Translations under genes and position numbers: made by a program
The notes under the pieces: generated by a model
What the model saw: only the letters and a program-made list of their open reading frames with translations
Told to the model about the DNA's origin: nothing
Databases searched by the model: none
Part shown: piece after piece, positions 19,804 through 30,080 of the stretch
Layout: each line of letters begins with the position of its first letter
How positions within the stretch are numbered: the first letter of the stretch is position 1
Origin: Isoetes taiwanensis
Taxonomy: Eukaryota > Streptophyta > Lycopodiopsida > Isoetales > Isoetaceae
Direction of reading: 5' to 3'
DNA length: 64,000 bases
NCBI GenBank assembly: GCA_021234155.1
Contig: JAJEKV010000039.1
Coordinates: 13,279,156-13,343,155, forward strand

Positions 19804-22303
19804 ATACTAAAGATGATCCAATGATAAAACAATTCCCATTTTTAGATCCCATTAGACGATCAGAACTTGTCCAATCTGCATCTGTATAACCTGTTAAGGG
19901 CATAGTTCCTTGTTCACCATCTTGCTTACAATATAGAAGTCCATAGTTGGTTGTGTCTTTCAAATATCTCAAAATATGTTTCGCAGCGATCCAATGTTCT
20001 TTACCAGGAGAAGACATAAATTGACCCAAAAGATTAGTTGCAAATTAGGCGAGAAGCATGTGCAAAGTATTGAAGAGCTCCAGCGAAACTGGCATAAGGA
20101 ATATTTTTCATTGCATCATGCTCTTGATCTGTTTGCAGACAATGCAACTTAGACAAATGCAAAATTTTGGATGAACAACCATACGCGATGCTACAACTTT
20201 GCACTGCGACAAATCAAACTTGTCCACTGCCTCTAGTATAGCATTTGTGTGGCTTAAATGCATCCTTTCTTTTGAACGATCACGTTGAATGTTGAAGCCA
20301 AGACAAGAACGGATATTTTCAAGATCAATCGTCTCAAATGTTGATACTAACTGCTTCTTGACAGAGATTAGAAAATTCATATCATTACAAACGAGAATAT
20401 TATCACCAACATAGAGTGCAACGAAAATGAATGACTTGCCATGATGCCTATTAGAAAGATTAGGATATGCATGAGATAATCGAAAATCAATGGAACAAAG
20501 CATCCGTCTTCTCATACCATTTCCTTGAAGCTTGTTTTAACCCATAAAGGGAACGATTCAACTTACAAACCATTTGCTCCTTTCCTGAAAGTGCAAAACC
20601 TTTGGGATGTTTCATGTAAATCCCTTCTGTGATATCTCTGTTAAAAAAAGCAGTCTTCACATTCATCTGATGAACTTCCAAGTCAAATTGCACTGCAAAT
20701 GCTAACAATGCACGAACAGTAGTCAAACGCACAACTGGAAAAAAAGTTTCTTCATCGTCAACACCTTCAATTTGTGAGTATCCCTTGGCCACCAATCGAG
20801 CTTTAAACGTATCAAAAGTTCCATCAGCCAACATTTTGGTCTTAAACACCCATTTACACTTGATTGCTCTTCTTCTAAAAGGCAATTCAGTTATAGTCCA
20901 AGTACCTTTAGAAAGCAAAGCATCATATTCGTCCTGCATTGCAATTTTCCACATCTCATGATTTGGTGAAGAGATAGCTTGCTCATATGTAACAGGATCA
21001 TGAGAAACAACCAAGGCATAATAATAAAGAATTTTTTGAGTAGGAACCCAAGTTCGAGTTGTGCGCCTTAGACTATTCTCTGGATTAGGCTCAACATTAT
21101 CTGGAATAACTTCATCAATAAAATTGCAAGAGCATCAACGTTAGCAAAGACATCAACATTGGCATGGGGTGCTTCTACATTCTCACTTTCGTTAGCAACA
21201 TGCAAAACTGGAGTATCAGTTTGATGAGCATCAGGAATTATACCAGTAACATCATCATCTGGAAAAACAGTTAGAATACTATCTGAAGGATTTACTGAAT
21301 TTGCATCCCCATGCAGATTCATCAAAGATAGCGCTATGACTAATCGACACCTTACGTGTCTCAGGGTCAAAAAACCTGTAAGCCTTTGAATCTGCAGAAT
21401 ATCCAATAAAAATAACCTTTTGACCTCTAGGGCCAAGTTTCTTGCGATCTTTATGAGAAACAAGTACATAAGCAATACATCCAAATTCGCAAATGAGAAA
21501 CTGATGGTTTTATACTTGTCCAAGCCTCAACGGGAGTAGTAGATTTTAGTGCAGGTGTAGTGAGATAATTTTAAATGTAAATAACAGTAAGAACAGCTTC
21601 AGCCCAAAAGTGCACTAATAAATTTGCATGAATCAACATAGATCTTACGGAATTTAAAACAGTGCGGTTCTTTTGTTCAGAAACACATTTTGTTCTGGTG
21701 TCTCTGGTATAGTAAACTCATGTTGAATCCCATGTTCTGTGCAAAATGCTTGAAAAACTTTGGATTTATACTCAACACCATTGTCAGTGCATAAAATCTT
21801 AAGAGGAAGGCCAATTTGACTTTCAACAAGTTTGCAAGAGACAGTGAAAATATCAAATACATCTGATTTCTTTTTCAAGAAGTAGGCAAAAGTATACCGT
21901 GTGTAATCATTAATGAACAACAAAAATAAGAAGAACCCCTAAAAGGCAAAGGGAAAGGACCACAGACATCAGAATGTACCAACTCAAGAATTTGGGTAGC
22001 ATGAATAGCGAAGTATGGAAAGGATTGGCAGTGCTGCTTACCCAGGGCACATGACTTACAAACTTCCAATTTGGCATGACTCTATAAGTGCAGACCATAT
22101 ACAATGGCTAGACATTCCATTTCTATAAGTCTTTGAAATTTTGAATGTGCAATACGAGAGTGCCACAGAGTACTGTCAGGGGTACTAGAAGTTGTAATAG
22201 CATATGCAAAATTATTATCTATGGAAAGTTCCCATAAATCATTATGTCTGTGTGCTAAAGTAAGAAGGGCAAAAGTATGCTGGTGGGTATCAAAAGCATG
22301 CAT
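19804..22303 (-). mobile_element. Ty1/copia pol relic (GAG-pre-integrase, integrase, RT, RNase H)
   Basis: Read 5' to 3' on minus, frames give copia domains in the usual order: a GAG-pre-integrase part (22303-22082, LWHSRIAHSKF), integrase (21923-21654, NDYTRYTFAYFLKKKSDVF and CTDNGVEYKS), a hinge with low-complexity sequence, RT (21014-20487, WKIAMQDEYDAL, KCKWVFKTK, ARLVAKGYSQ, DVKTAF-like NVKTAFFNRDI, SLYGLKQASRKW), a second RT part (20515-20108, FVALYVGDNI, where the YVDD site reads YVGD), and the RNase H start (20029-19804, HWIAAKHILRYLKDT, GYTDADW). Frameshifts and the D-to-G change in the catalytic site make it inactive. gag and both LTRs are not seen. The 3' end stops at a MITE. Confidence 0.85.
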
Positions 22304-22576
22304 CCTGACGTATGCTTATAGTAGGGTTTTAGCCCGCTTAAAGCACCCTGCTTTTGCTTAATTTGGGTGCTGGTGGGTGTAACCGCTCGTCATTTTTTCC
22401 ACGCCCTTCATGTACTCACATGTCCACCTCAGCAACGAACCGTTAGGAAATGATTGTGGGATTTTGGCTGGATTTTCGTGCGAGTGGTTGTACTTTGCAA
22501 ATTCGAGCCCAGAACTACTTCGATCTCATGGCCCGCGCAAATTCTCCTTCACTTATTCTCCCTTTGTCAAGAAATT

Positions 22577-23030
22577 CATGGCGCTTCCTGATACAGTCTT
22601 GGAGGCAATCACACGTTTAGCATTGGATTTTCAGCCTGATGAATTCTAATACACTGTTCCAGATTTATTGGATCTCACTGAAACACAGGAAAATATCGCG
22701 TGAAGATCCATTTTCCTCTGCAATTTACAAGAAATTGGATGCACAGAGAAAGAGAGTACAGAATAAGATGAGAAAAGCAGTGGTTGGACGGGAAGATCTG
22801 AGCAAGAGACGCAGGTAAGAAATAGCCAAGCTTATAGTTGATTACTTCAACAAGCTTACCAAAATGCATTCACTCGAACCCAAGGCCGATGTGATGAAGA
22901 GGGTGGTTCATCACCACGAAATGAAAATCCCAGAACCTAGAATTTTGCCAAATCCAAAGGAGTGCAAGGCGGCGGGGGTGTTATTTGAGATGCAATTCCA
23001 CTATGGCAGAGTTGTTAGGTACATCTAATT
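22577..23030 (+). pseudogene. N-terminal exon(s) of the SDGC/AHGKG transposase-like gene
   Basis: Coding-like stretches on plus include MALPDTVLEAITRLALDFQPDEF from 22577, a frame from about 22663 (KHRKISREDPFSSAIYKK), and, after an in-frame TAA that may instead be a GTAAG donor, EIAKLIVDYFNKLTKMHSLEPKADVMKRVV up to about 23030. They precede the better-preserved exons at 23.2 kb on the same strand, so I take them as the start of that gene. The order of frames implies missed introns or frameshifts. Confidence 0.4.
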
Positions 23031-23184
23031 CTTGATTTCATGTCTGTGCTTCTTTATGCTTTTAAGTGCTTGTATCCGCTGAGTGCACGAAATCAAGTCT
23101 GTGCTTCTTTATGCTTTTAAGTGCTTATATCTTTTGAGTGTTACTGGCTGGGAGAGGTTCATTGAATAATGTGCAATATTTCTT

Positions 23185-23960
23185 ATGATAGGTTCCAAAA
23201 GGGCAACAATTGCAACTGCTGCATTAAGAAAATCGGAAGCTGTCCTTGGATATGGTCCATGGTCTTGCTTCCAAAGGAGGTTGAGGTGCGATTCTCTCAC
23301 CCCTGCTTGCAAGAAAAGCATTATAAAATTCTGGAAACAAAATAACAGAGTCTCTCCTTGCAAGAAGGATGTTGTGAACACTATTGGAGACTCAGGCTTC
23401 CAAATTTCTTCCCTTGCACCTTATGGAGGTCACACAGGTATAAGTTTCCATACAAAAGCTCCTTGCAATTCTTGCATAAATATTTCTAACCAAAAGGCCA
23501 CCATTCAGCTGCAGCTTTTTCAACAATACAAAAAGGCACATCCTGAACACCCTGTTTGCTTAAAGGCTTTCGAGAAGTTGAAGCCTATTTATGTAAAGAA
23601 AGTATCAGAAAGGGAAACCTGCTGTTGCATATACTATATGAAGTTGGAGTATACCAGAGTAGGCTTGAATGCTTTAAGGTCAGCGAAAACTGGATTTCAT
23701 GGTGAAGAGTGCAAGTGTTGTTGTGAGGTCTGTGGACCTGGTGAGAAGTGTCTGGCCAGCCAACATACATATGACTCAAGCATCGAGCTCTGGAGGGCTG
23801 TGGTTTGCAACAAGAGCGAGGGTGAAGAATGGTATAAACATGACTGCTTGATGCAGAAATGTCAGAGGTGTGGCATAAAAAGTCTTCCTATATGTCCAAG
23901 AGAAAGAGAGGATCATGAGTTCTTGCTTGAATGAAAAACGTTTGAAAAGGTAATACTCTC
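23185..23960 (+). pseudogene. Middle exon of the SDGC/AHGKG transposase-like gene
   Basis: A 249-codon frame with a helix-turn-helix-like segment (KSIIKFWKQNNRVSPCKKDVV, about residues 44-64), a Gly/His-rich link, and a Cys-rich part (CNSC, CCCIYY, CKCCCEVCGPGEKC, CLMQKCQRCGIKSLPIC), probably zinc-binding. The frame stops at TGA (23932-23934), but coding continues in frame (KTFEK) to a GTAATAC donor at about 23950, and the next exon begins TLLQIPVETEE after a TATAG acceptor. The TGA therefore looks like a nonsense change in a once-continuous exon. This arrangement resembles uncharacterised transposase-like proteins I recall from animals. Confidence 0.5.
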
Positions 23961-24059
23961 TTTATTACATGCTGCAATATGCTGAGATGTGCTGTCATCC
24001 ACTGAATCATGCTTTTCTGCTTTCAACTTGCACTAATCTTCTGTTTTATGCTATAGACC

Positions 24060-24915
24060 TTGCTACAGATTCCAGTGGAGACAGAAGAAGCTGGTGGAGT
24101 TGCAGACTGTGTTACCAAGGAAGTACCAGGTGGCAGCAGAAAGAAAAGATCCAATGCGACCAAGAAGGGAAACAAAAGTAAGAAATCCAAGGTAGCTGGT
24201 GGGACACATTCTGAAACTGCAGCACAAGACGAGACCTCAACTGGCAAGGGGAAAAAAAAGAAAGAACCAAAGCCAGTTCTTAGATTGTCTTACAAGAGAA
24301 CGGCAGTGAAGGATTTCATTTCCTATCTGTGTTCCACATTGAAGATATTTGTGCCACATAATTACAGGGCTAGATGGCAGGCCCTGCAATTCAGGAGTTG
24401 CCTGGACAATATCCAAGATGGCATCATTGTTTCTGTAATTGATTTTGCAGAGAATTACAACATAAAGATAGAGCCAGCACTCACGTATATGATAGACAAA
24501 AGCTCTGGGATCAGAAAGCTATTGAAGGAAACCCATTTTTACTTAAGTGATGACAAGATTCATGACACTCTTTTTATGCAGCACTATCTTAGAAAGCACA
24601 ATTCATGGCTTATATCAAATGGTGTAGAATTCTCCAGGCATATAGTTTGGTCAGATGGTTGTTCTAGCCAATTCAAATCTGCCCTGTCATTCTATTTTCT
24701 GCCAAGATATCACAATGAGCTAGGGAAGGAAATAGTGTGGAATTTCTTTGGGATAGCCCATGGTAAGGGAGAGCACGATAGACAAGGGGCAGTCCTTAAG
24801 GGGGCATTCACTAGAGAGTAGCTCAAGTATGATGGGGTGAGATTTAGGGGTGCTGCTGATGCCTGTGAATTCGCGACTCGTTGGAATGAAGGTATCAACA
24901 ACGGGAATATCAAAA
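24060..24915 (+). pseudogene. Catalytic exon of the SDGC/AHGKG DDE-transposase-like gene
   Basis: The exon starts with a Lys-rich linker and then carries the core: VIDFAENYNIKIEP (first acidic site, about residues 126-140), LSDDKIHDTLF, HIVWSDGCSSQFKSAL (second Asp, about 200-205), and WNFFGIAHGKGEHDRQGAVLKGAF (about 228-250). The pattern FAENY...SDGCxxQFK...HGKGxxDxxGAxxK suggests a DDE/D nuclease. A TAG at 24820-24822 interrupts REQLKYDG-type sequence that remains open to 24915 (YDGVRFRGAADACEFATRWNEG), then a GTATTATAC donor follows. The TAG is most simply a CAG-to-TAG change. The intron 24916-25097 holds tandem TGCTGTATTGTGCTG words. Confidence 0.55.
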
Positions 24916-25097
24916 GGTATTATACTTTCATCTGCTGTATTCTGCTAAGTAATGCTGTCTATGCTGAGTAATGCTGTATTGTGCTGTATTGTGCTGAGTA
25001 GTGCTGTCTGTGAACTACTGTAATGTGATGAGTAGTGCTGTATTATGATGAGTAATGTTGTCTGTGAGCTGCAATACTTGTTGTTGTCTCTTTGCAG

Positions 25098-25634
25098 GTA
25101 CTTCTGTTGATAGGACAGACCGGCTGGACCAAGGAAATACACAGCATCCAGACATACATGTCCAAATCGACCACAAGGGTGGGTCATAGAGGTTTAAGTT
25201 GTTTCTGTGGTAACTGTTTGAAGGAAAACTGGTCATGTTGTGTGAATAGGCACAGGTTGAAGAATTGGAAGTATGTGACACTAAAGCCTATGAAGTCTAC
25301 TGGTGAAACACTTGATGACGAAATTGACGAGGCATTCTTTGAAGGTGATGGGGAATGGCTTAGTGGAAACATAGAGGAAGGTGACAATTTTGCAGTTGTA
25401 GCCGAGGAGGGCAACCAAGAGAATGCAGATTTCTATGTGGTGAAGTGTGCTAAGCCGAGGCATATTCTTGACAAAATTGTACATGACAGTTCAGGTCAGA
25501 CTTTTAATGTCGATGAACATGTGTTGGCTGATTTATACTATGCTATCCAACCCGATGGTAGTTGGGAGCTATTTCAAAACAAAGGTCTTACTTACCAATA
25601 CAGTCATCATGTCACACAATCAAGTTTGAGATGA
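25098..25634 (+). pseudogene. C-terminal exon of the SDGC/AHGKG transposase-like gene
   Basis: After a CTTTGCAG acceptor, the frame (KEIHSIQTYMSKSTTRVGHRGLSCFCGNC...) gives a CFCGNC...CC zinc-binding-like motif, then an acidic linker and a small domain (EGDNFAVVAEEG...DFYVVKC...VLADLYYAIQPDGSWELFQ) that looks like a Tudor/SH3-like barrel. It ends in TGA at 25632-25634. The order catalytic core, Cys motif and barrel fits one protein. From 25640 to 25900 there is AT-rich sequence with a duplicated TTTATCTTAAATTTTGAAGACC word. Confidence 0.45.
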
Positions 25635-25901
25635 ATCAAATTCCCGACACCAACAGGTATTCCGAGGGGGCTACCCATCAGATGATCCTTGACAACCTAC
25701 CATATGAAGGTTGAAAATGGTTTGACCTAGTTGTTTCATCATTTCAGCATTTATCTTAAAATTTGAAGACCTTTATCTTAAATTTTGAAGACCTTTATCT
25801 TAAATTTTTATGTTGTATTAGAGACATTACTTGGAATCAATACTCAAGATTACATAACGTAAGTCATATATATTACAAAAGGCTAGTGTACAATGGTATT
25901 T

Positions 25902-26640
25902 TCAGGAGTCATTGGAGTTTTCAGAGTGGATAGAGTCTTCAAGAATGGTGCCCAGCAACTGCATTTGTACCTCTTCTGGAGCATTGAGGATATAATAGGC
26001 CGAGACAAGATAGTTGTTGAGACAGTAATCTAGCACATCAACTGTCTCCTTCTGCAACCATGCATTAGTGATATCTAGCTGGGAGATTGTTTCTTCAACT
26101 GTATGGGAAGACAAGTAATCCAATGCTGGACACACAAACTTCTGCAAAAAGTTGTTCTCTTCCTGCCCCTTGAAAAGCATAACAGGAACGGTTATGTGTG
26201 CAGGGTTTAGAAACCCTTTGTGTAGGCTGTCATCTACCAAAAAAAATCATACCATGATATTCAGGAAAATCCTCAAGTACAACCTTCAACTCCTTGAAAA
26301 AAAGTTGCTTTGTTGTATTGGTTGGATGCTCGCATGCATAGCATTGCTTTTGACCATATGCCTTTAAGAATTTGGTCCGCAAATCTGGGTACAATGCATC
26401 CACCATATCCCTTGTATTCTGAAGTAGAGAAGCACTCCAGATCACAATATCAAACCTCTGTAGTGCCCACTCCACAAACTCATGATACCCTGGTCTGCAA
26501 TTATTTGCAGTTTCTTTTACAACATGGTTCGTTTGAGGTGGAGGCAAGATTTTTTGGCCCATTCTCCTCTGTTGTGTCTGTGCCAGTACACCATTTATGT
26601 CAAGCACCATCAACTTCCGTTTGGGTTCCCATCCCTCAAC
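25902..26640 (-). pseudogene. FCP1/NIF-type HAD phosphatase-like ORF with a frameshift
   Basis: Two minus-strand frames (26640-26230 and 26240-25902) together make one FCP1-like domain: KLMVLDINGVLAQTQ (the catalytic motif, with Asn at the second Asp position as in some plant members), RPGYHEFVEWALQRFDIVIWSASL, a linker with C...C, then VDDSLHKGFLNP, the acidic motif III. The frames overlap at an A8 run (26240-26247), where a one-base slip joins GMIFF to VDDS. This is either a true frameshift or a homopolymer sequencing error. The 3' part is helical (LFKGQEENNFLQKFV...). The frame is open at its 5' end into the tail of a gypsy gag (element B), so its own start is not defined. Confidence 0.6.
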
Positions 26641-26739
26641 ATTTCCACCCACGGTCGAGGTGTGCTGCGAGCTGTGCTGGACTCTGCTGGACTGTGCTGC
26701 CATGATGTGCTGGACTTTGCTGCGATCTGTAGGACTCTG

Positions 26740-27628
26740 CTTTAGCTTTGCTACCCAATGATGGAGAGTGCTGATAGCCATAGTCAGATCTAGTTTGATA
26801 TTGCCCTGCTGTCTTTCCTTTGAATGTAGCTGTTTCTGCCCTGGAGTTACTGGTGCCTCTTCCAAACTCAAGGCCTTATCCTCAGCCTCCCCGACTGTCC
26901 TTGGGTTGATTGCCCGAACAACCTCTTAATGTTGCTGTTCAGCCCTTCAATGTATCCATCCACTGCTTGCCTTTCCGTGATTCTAGGTACATTGAATCTC
27001 AGCCTCATGAATTCTTCGGTGTACTTGGCTACGGATAAGTTGCCCTAATCCAGTCTGTAAAACTGCTGTATCTGCCTGCTTGTTTGGGATCTCGGCACGT
27101 AGTGCTTGCAGAACGCCTTGCTGAAAGTCCTGAACTTGCAATTGTTTCTTCTCAGCTTGTTGGACTTTGCGTATCCTTTCCACCATATTCTGGCTGGCCC
27201 TATCAAGTTTGCCGTTGCCCCTTTATCTATGTCCTTATCTTTCATTCCATAAGAGTTTTTGAATTCTTCCATCTCATCAAGCCATGCTTCTGCCTCCATT
27301 CCTGACCTGTCCTTGCCCGAGAACTGTTCCAGCTTTCTTGTCGTCCAAACATTGCTCATTGCACTGTCTACCTTCTTTTGGTAGTCATCTACTTTTCTAT
27401 TCTTGTTTCTGCCCTGTGATGTGTCTGACTCACTGTCGGGGCTACTGCCGGATCCACTGTCTGAGGTCTCCGATCTGCTAGAACTGGAAGGTGATGGACT
27501 CCTCCTGCCTCTTCCTTTTCTTTTTCTGTCTTTCTCGGCAACCTGATTTTCTTCCCTTTCCGGCTGGGGAGCTTCGTCAATACCTCCCACAGGCGGTGGA
27601 GGTGGTGGTGGAGGTCCATACTCTTGAG
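26740..27628 (-). pseudogene. Element B gag, main part
   Basis: A 181-codon open frame (27590-27045) and its frameshifted continuation hold a retrotransposon gag domain: a Pro-rich start (YGPPPPPPPPVGG), an RS/SD-rich basic linker, DDYQKKVDSAMSNVWTTRKLEQFSG, EAWLDEMEEFKNSYGMKDKD, ARIWWKGYAKSNKLR, and FSKAFCKHYVP. Then, after a stop (TAG near 27046), YTEEFMRLRFNVPRITERQAVDGYIEGLNSNIKRL. The WW/W motifs and the KYTEEF-type helix are typical of gypsy gag. The tail (EAEDKALSLEE, QGQYQTRS) matches the tail of element A's gag before breaking off. The N-terminal part lies beyond the element A insertion, at 49820-50030. Confidence 0.8.
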
Positions 27629-27633
27629 CATGC
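27629..27633. repeat. Target-site duplication CATGC, left copy (element A)
   Basis: Matches 49815-49819 exactly. A 5-bp duplication is the usual size for gypsy integrases. Confidence 0.9.
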
Positions 27634-29206
27634 TGTGACGTCCCCTACTCGTATACGGTGCACACACCGTATACAAACATGAGTTCTTCCCCCATACCAG
27701 CTCCATGCCGATACAGGGCCCTCCACATGACACTGCAACCGCGAAGGGTTCCAGTGGGAAGAGTGAAGGGGTCATTTTACCCCGTCTCCCTCAGGGCCTA
27801 CCTAGCTGCGGAAGCGTACATATACATGTCAGTATATAAGAGCATCACATATCCACCTCTAGGGTGGTACATCACATCTGCATGAACAATGATCAGCACA
27901 ATGCATATGGGAAATCCTACCCAAGGCTCAGACTCAGGGATGGACTGACAAGCTTGGGTCTCCAGAGTTCGTTGCAGACATAATTCATGGCAATGGATTT
28001 GGCTGGCATAAGAACATGGCATTGGGTTGTCCACTCCATCCGCCCCTCCTGTGCACACCTTGCGGAGTAGGCTGAAAAGTGTTGGGACCTGACTGTAGCC
28101 CGCCGAATGCATAGCCAAAAGGGCTACTCCTGGGTTTCATCTCCCCAGTTCCGATGGGGCAGGTAGGGATCCTCCCTCCAGATATCTACATGCTGACTCA
28201 AGGTGACTAGAGGGCCACTGCCCCTATTCAACTGAACCCACTGGAAAGTCATGAACACCACTTCACGGGTGTCGAGCCCATGCCTTACCCACACTCAGTG
28301 GTAAGCCATTAGACCTAGTCACAATGATCCTCGGTAGGCCTTACACACCAGAGGGATCGTTCAAGAGTCAGGACACGAATCTCCTTCTTAGCCAGTCTGG
28401 CCCCTTCACCCACAACCAGGTGTGGTTCTTGTACACAGGCCGAATCTATAGTGTGCTAGAGGGCTAAACTAGGAGCATCCACTACCAAGCTTTAGGTCTC
28501 TGCCCCCCTTCCCAATACAAGGAGTTCATAGAGATACATCATCCGCATACATCACAGAAGAACTAAAGAACTAGATCTAATCTATATCATGGAGTTAGGT
28601 TCTTTAGTTAGTGTTTGGGATCTAGAGATCTAGGTAGCTGCTATGGGCAATTTAATAGGCTAAGCCTACTGATTCTATGATTGGAAGACGGTTTAAGCTA
28701 TTAAATTGACTAAATACCTGATCCTTGGGTGGCTCCTCCTAACCTAAGTTCAACCATCCTGCTGAGCTGATCGAATCAAGGGAAGCTAATGGTGCGATTC
28801 GCTTGGGCAGAGTCTGGGAGGCGGTTTTGGCTCCTGGGGCAGCCAAAACAGAGCTCTAAACCCCTATGGACGAAACTAGCAAGTTAGGGTTTTCCTACCA
28901 TAAATAGACGTGGGGTTAGGGCTAGGGTTTCCAATTACCCCTTTTAGCATGTGGGATAATTGGAAAGGGCCCACTTGCCTTTAATGGCTAGGTGGCAAAA
29001 TGTGCCCACATGGAAAGGTGTGCCCACATTAATGTGCACATTGGTAAATGTGCACATTAATAATAAATGCACATACCTAGCAAGTTGCCCCCTAGGGCTA
29101 CCCACCTGGCTACACATCGGCGTACACGTCAGTCGGAGTGGCGTGTACGCGTGACGAGGCAGTACAGTATACGTCCTGGGACCGTATACTGTGCTGGAAC
29201 ATCACA
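27634..29206 (-). repeat. Element A 3' LTR, 1573 bp
   Basis: Begins TGTGACGTCC and ends GAACATCACA on plus, so the ends are short inverted repeats of each other, as in LTRs. It is repeated almost unchanged at 48237-49814; by eye the copies differ by a few percent plus a short indel at the inner end. A TATA-like word lies near 27832. Small frames present in both LTRs are shared only because the LTRs are copies. Confidence 0.92.
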
Positions 29207-29219
29207 TTCTCCCCACCTT
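29207..29219 (-). promoter_or_regulatory. Polypurine tract of element A
   Basis: AAGGTGGGGAGAA on minus lies immediately before the 3' LTR, the position where plus-strand DNA synthesis is primed. A near copy lies about 40 bp further upstream (29248-29262). The stretch 29270-30080 is AT-rich 3' untranslated sequence of the element, with no gene. Confidence 0.75.
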
Positions 29220-30080
29220 GAAATGATGCTGTCCGCAGCATCGTGGGTCTCCCCACCTTGGAGTCTTCCTAATCTGCAATCAACGTGATGCATACAATAT
29301 AATACTTACACATTTACCAAGATTACCCTAAGGTAATATTTTTAGAACATTATTACGCCATTATACTATGGAATATTTATCAATTCATAACATCATTAAA
29401 CAAGTTATTCACTAGTTTAGTTATTACGACAATTAAGTTTAACAAAATTTCAACATTTCATATCTATAATTATTGTTCGAGGTACTCTTCATTCCTTGCA
29501 ACACATTCCAACAAAATTTGTGTTGCAAGTCTTTGTAGCTCGACCTCCTTGCCCTCCGGAGCGCTCTATTGGCCTGCAGGTCGACACTACGTTAGTACCA
29601 TTTTAATTATTAATAAAATTTTTGGTTATATGGTGACCACCCCACCTATCTACATGGATGCACGGCTAATCTCCCGGCGTAGGAAGAGGGTGAATCTTCC
29701 ATCGTGGCCGTGGAGACAGCGCCTATATGCCTATATGCCGCTCATGCCTACACCTCTAGTTGCCCAGCGTGGAGGATATCCTTCCCGTATAAGGGGCGTG
29801 AAGGATAGATTCCTCCTATCAAAGCATATATGGGGCTAAAGGTGCCTTTCCTATCAATGCATTCCTTAATGACCTTTCTCTCGAGGTCGTCTACTTCCGT
29901 GGGACAGAAGTAGACTTTCTAATCTACCTTCCACTCGTCCAAGCGGAAACGCGGTCATGCCTACATTGACATTACACCACGCCCTAGAGATCACCGTAGT
30001 GGTCTCATCATCGGTAACCACGCATGCGACCCATACCTAGCATAGGTTGCATGCGTAGATTAATCTTAACTACACAAGAA

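Noticed and set aside
27798-28118. A 106-codon minus frame present in both LTRs (also 48409-48729)
   Set aside because: It is conserved only because the LTRs are copies of each other; it has no recognisable domain and lies in the LTR promoter region.
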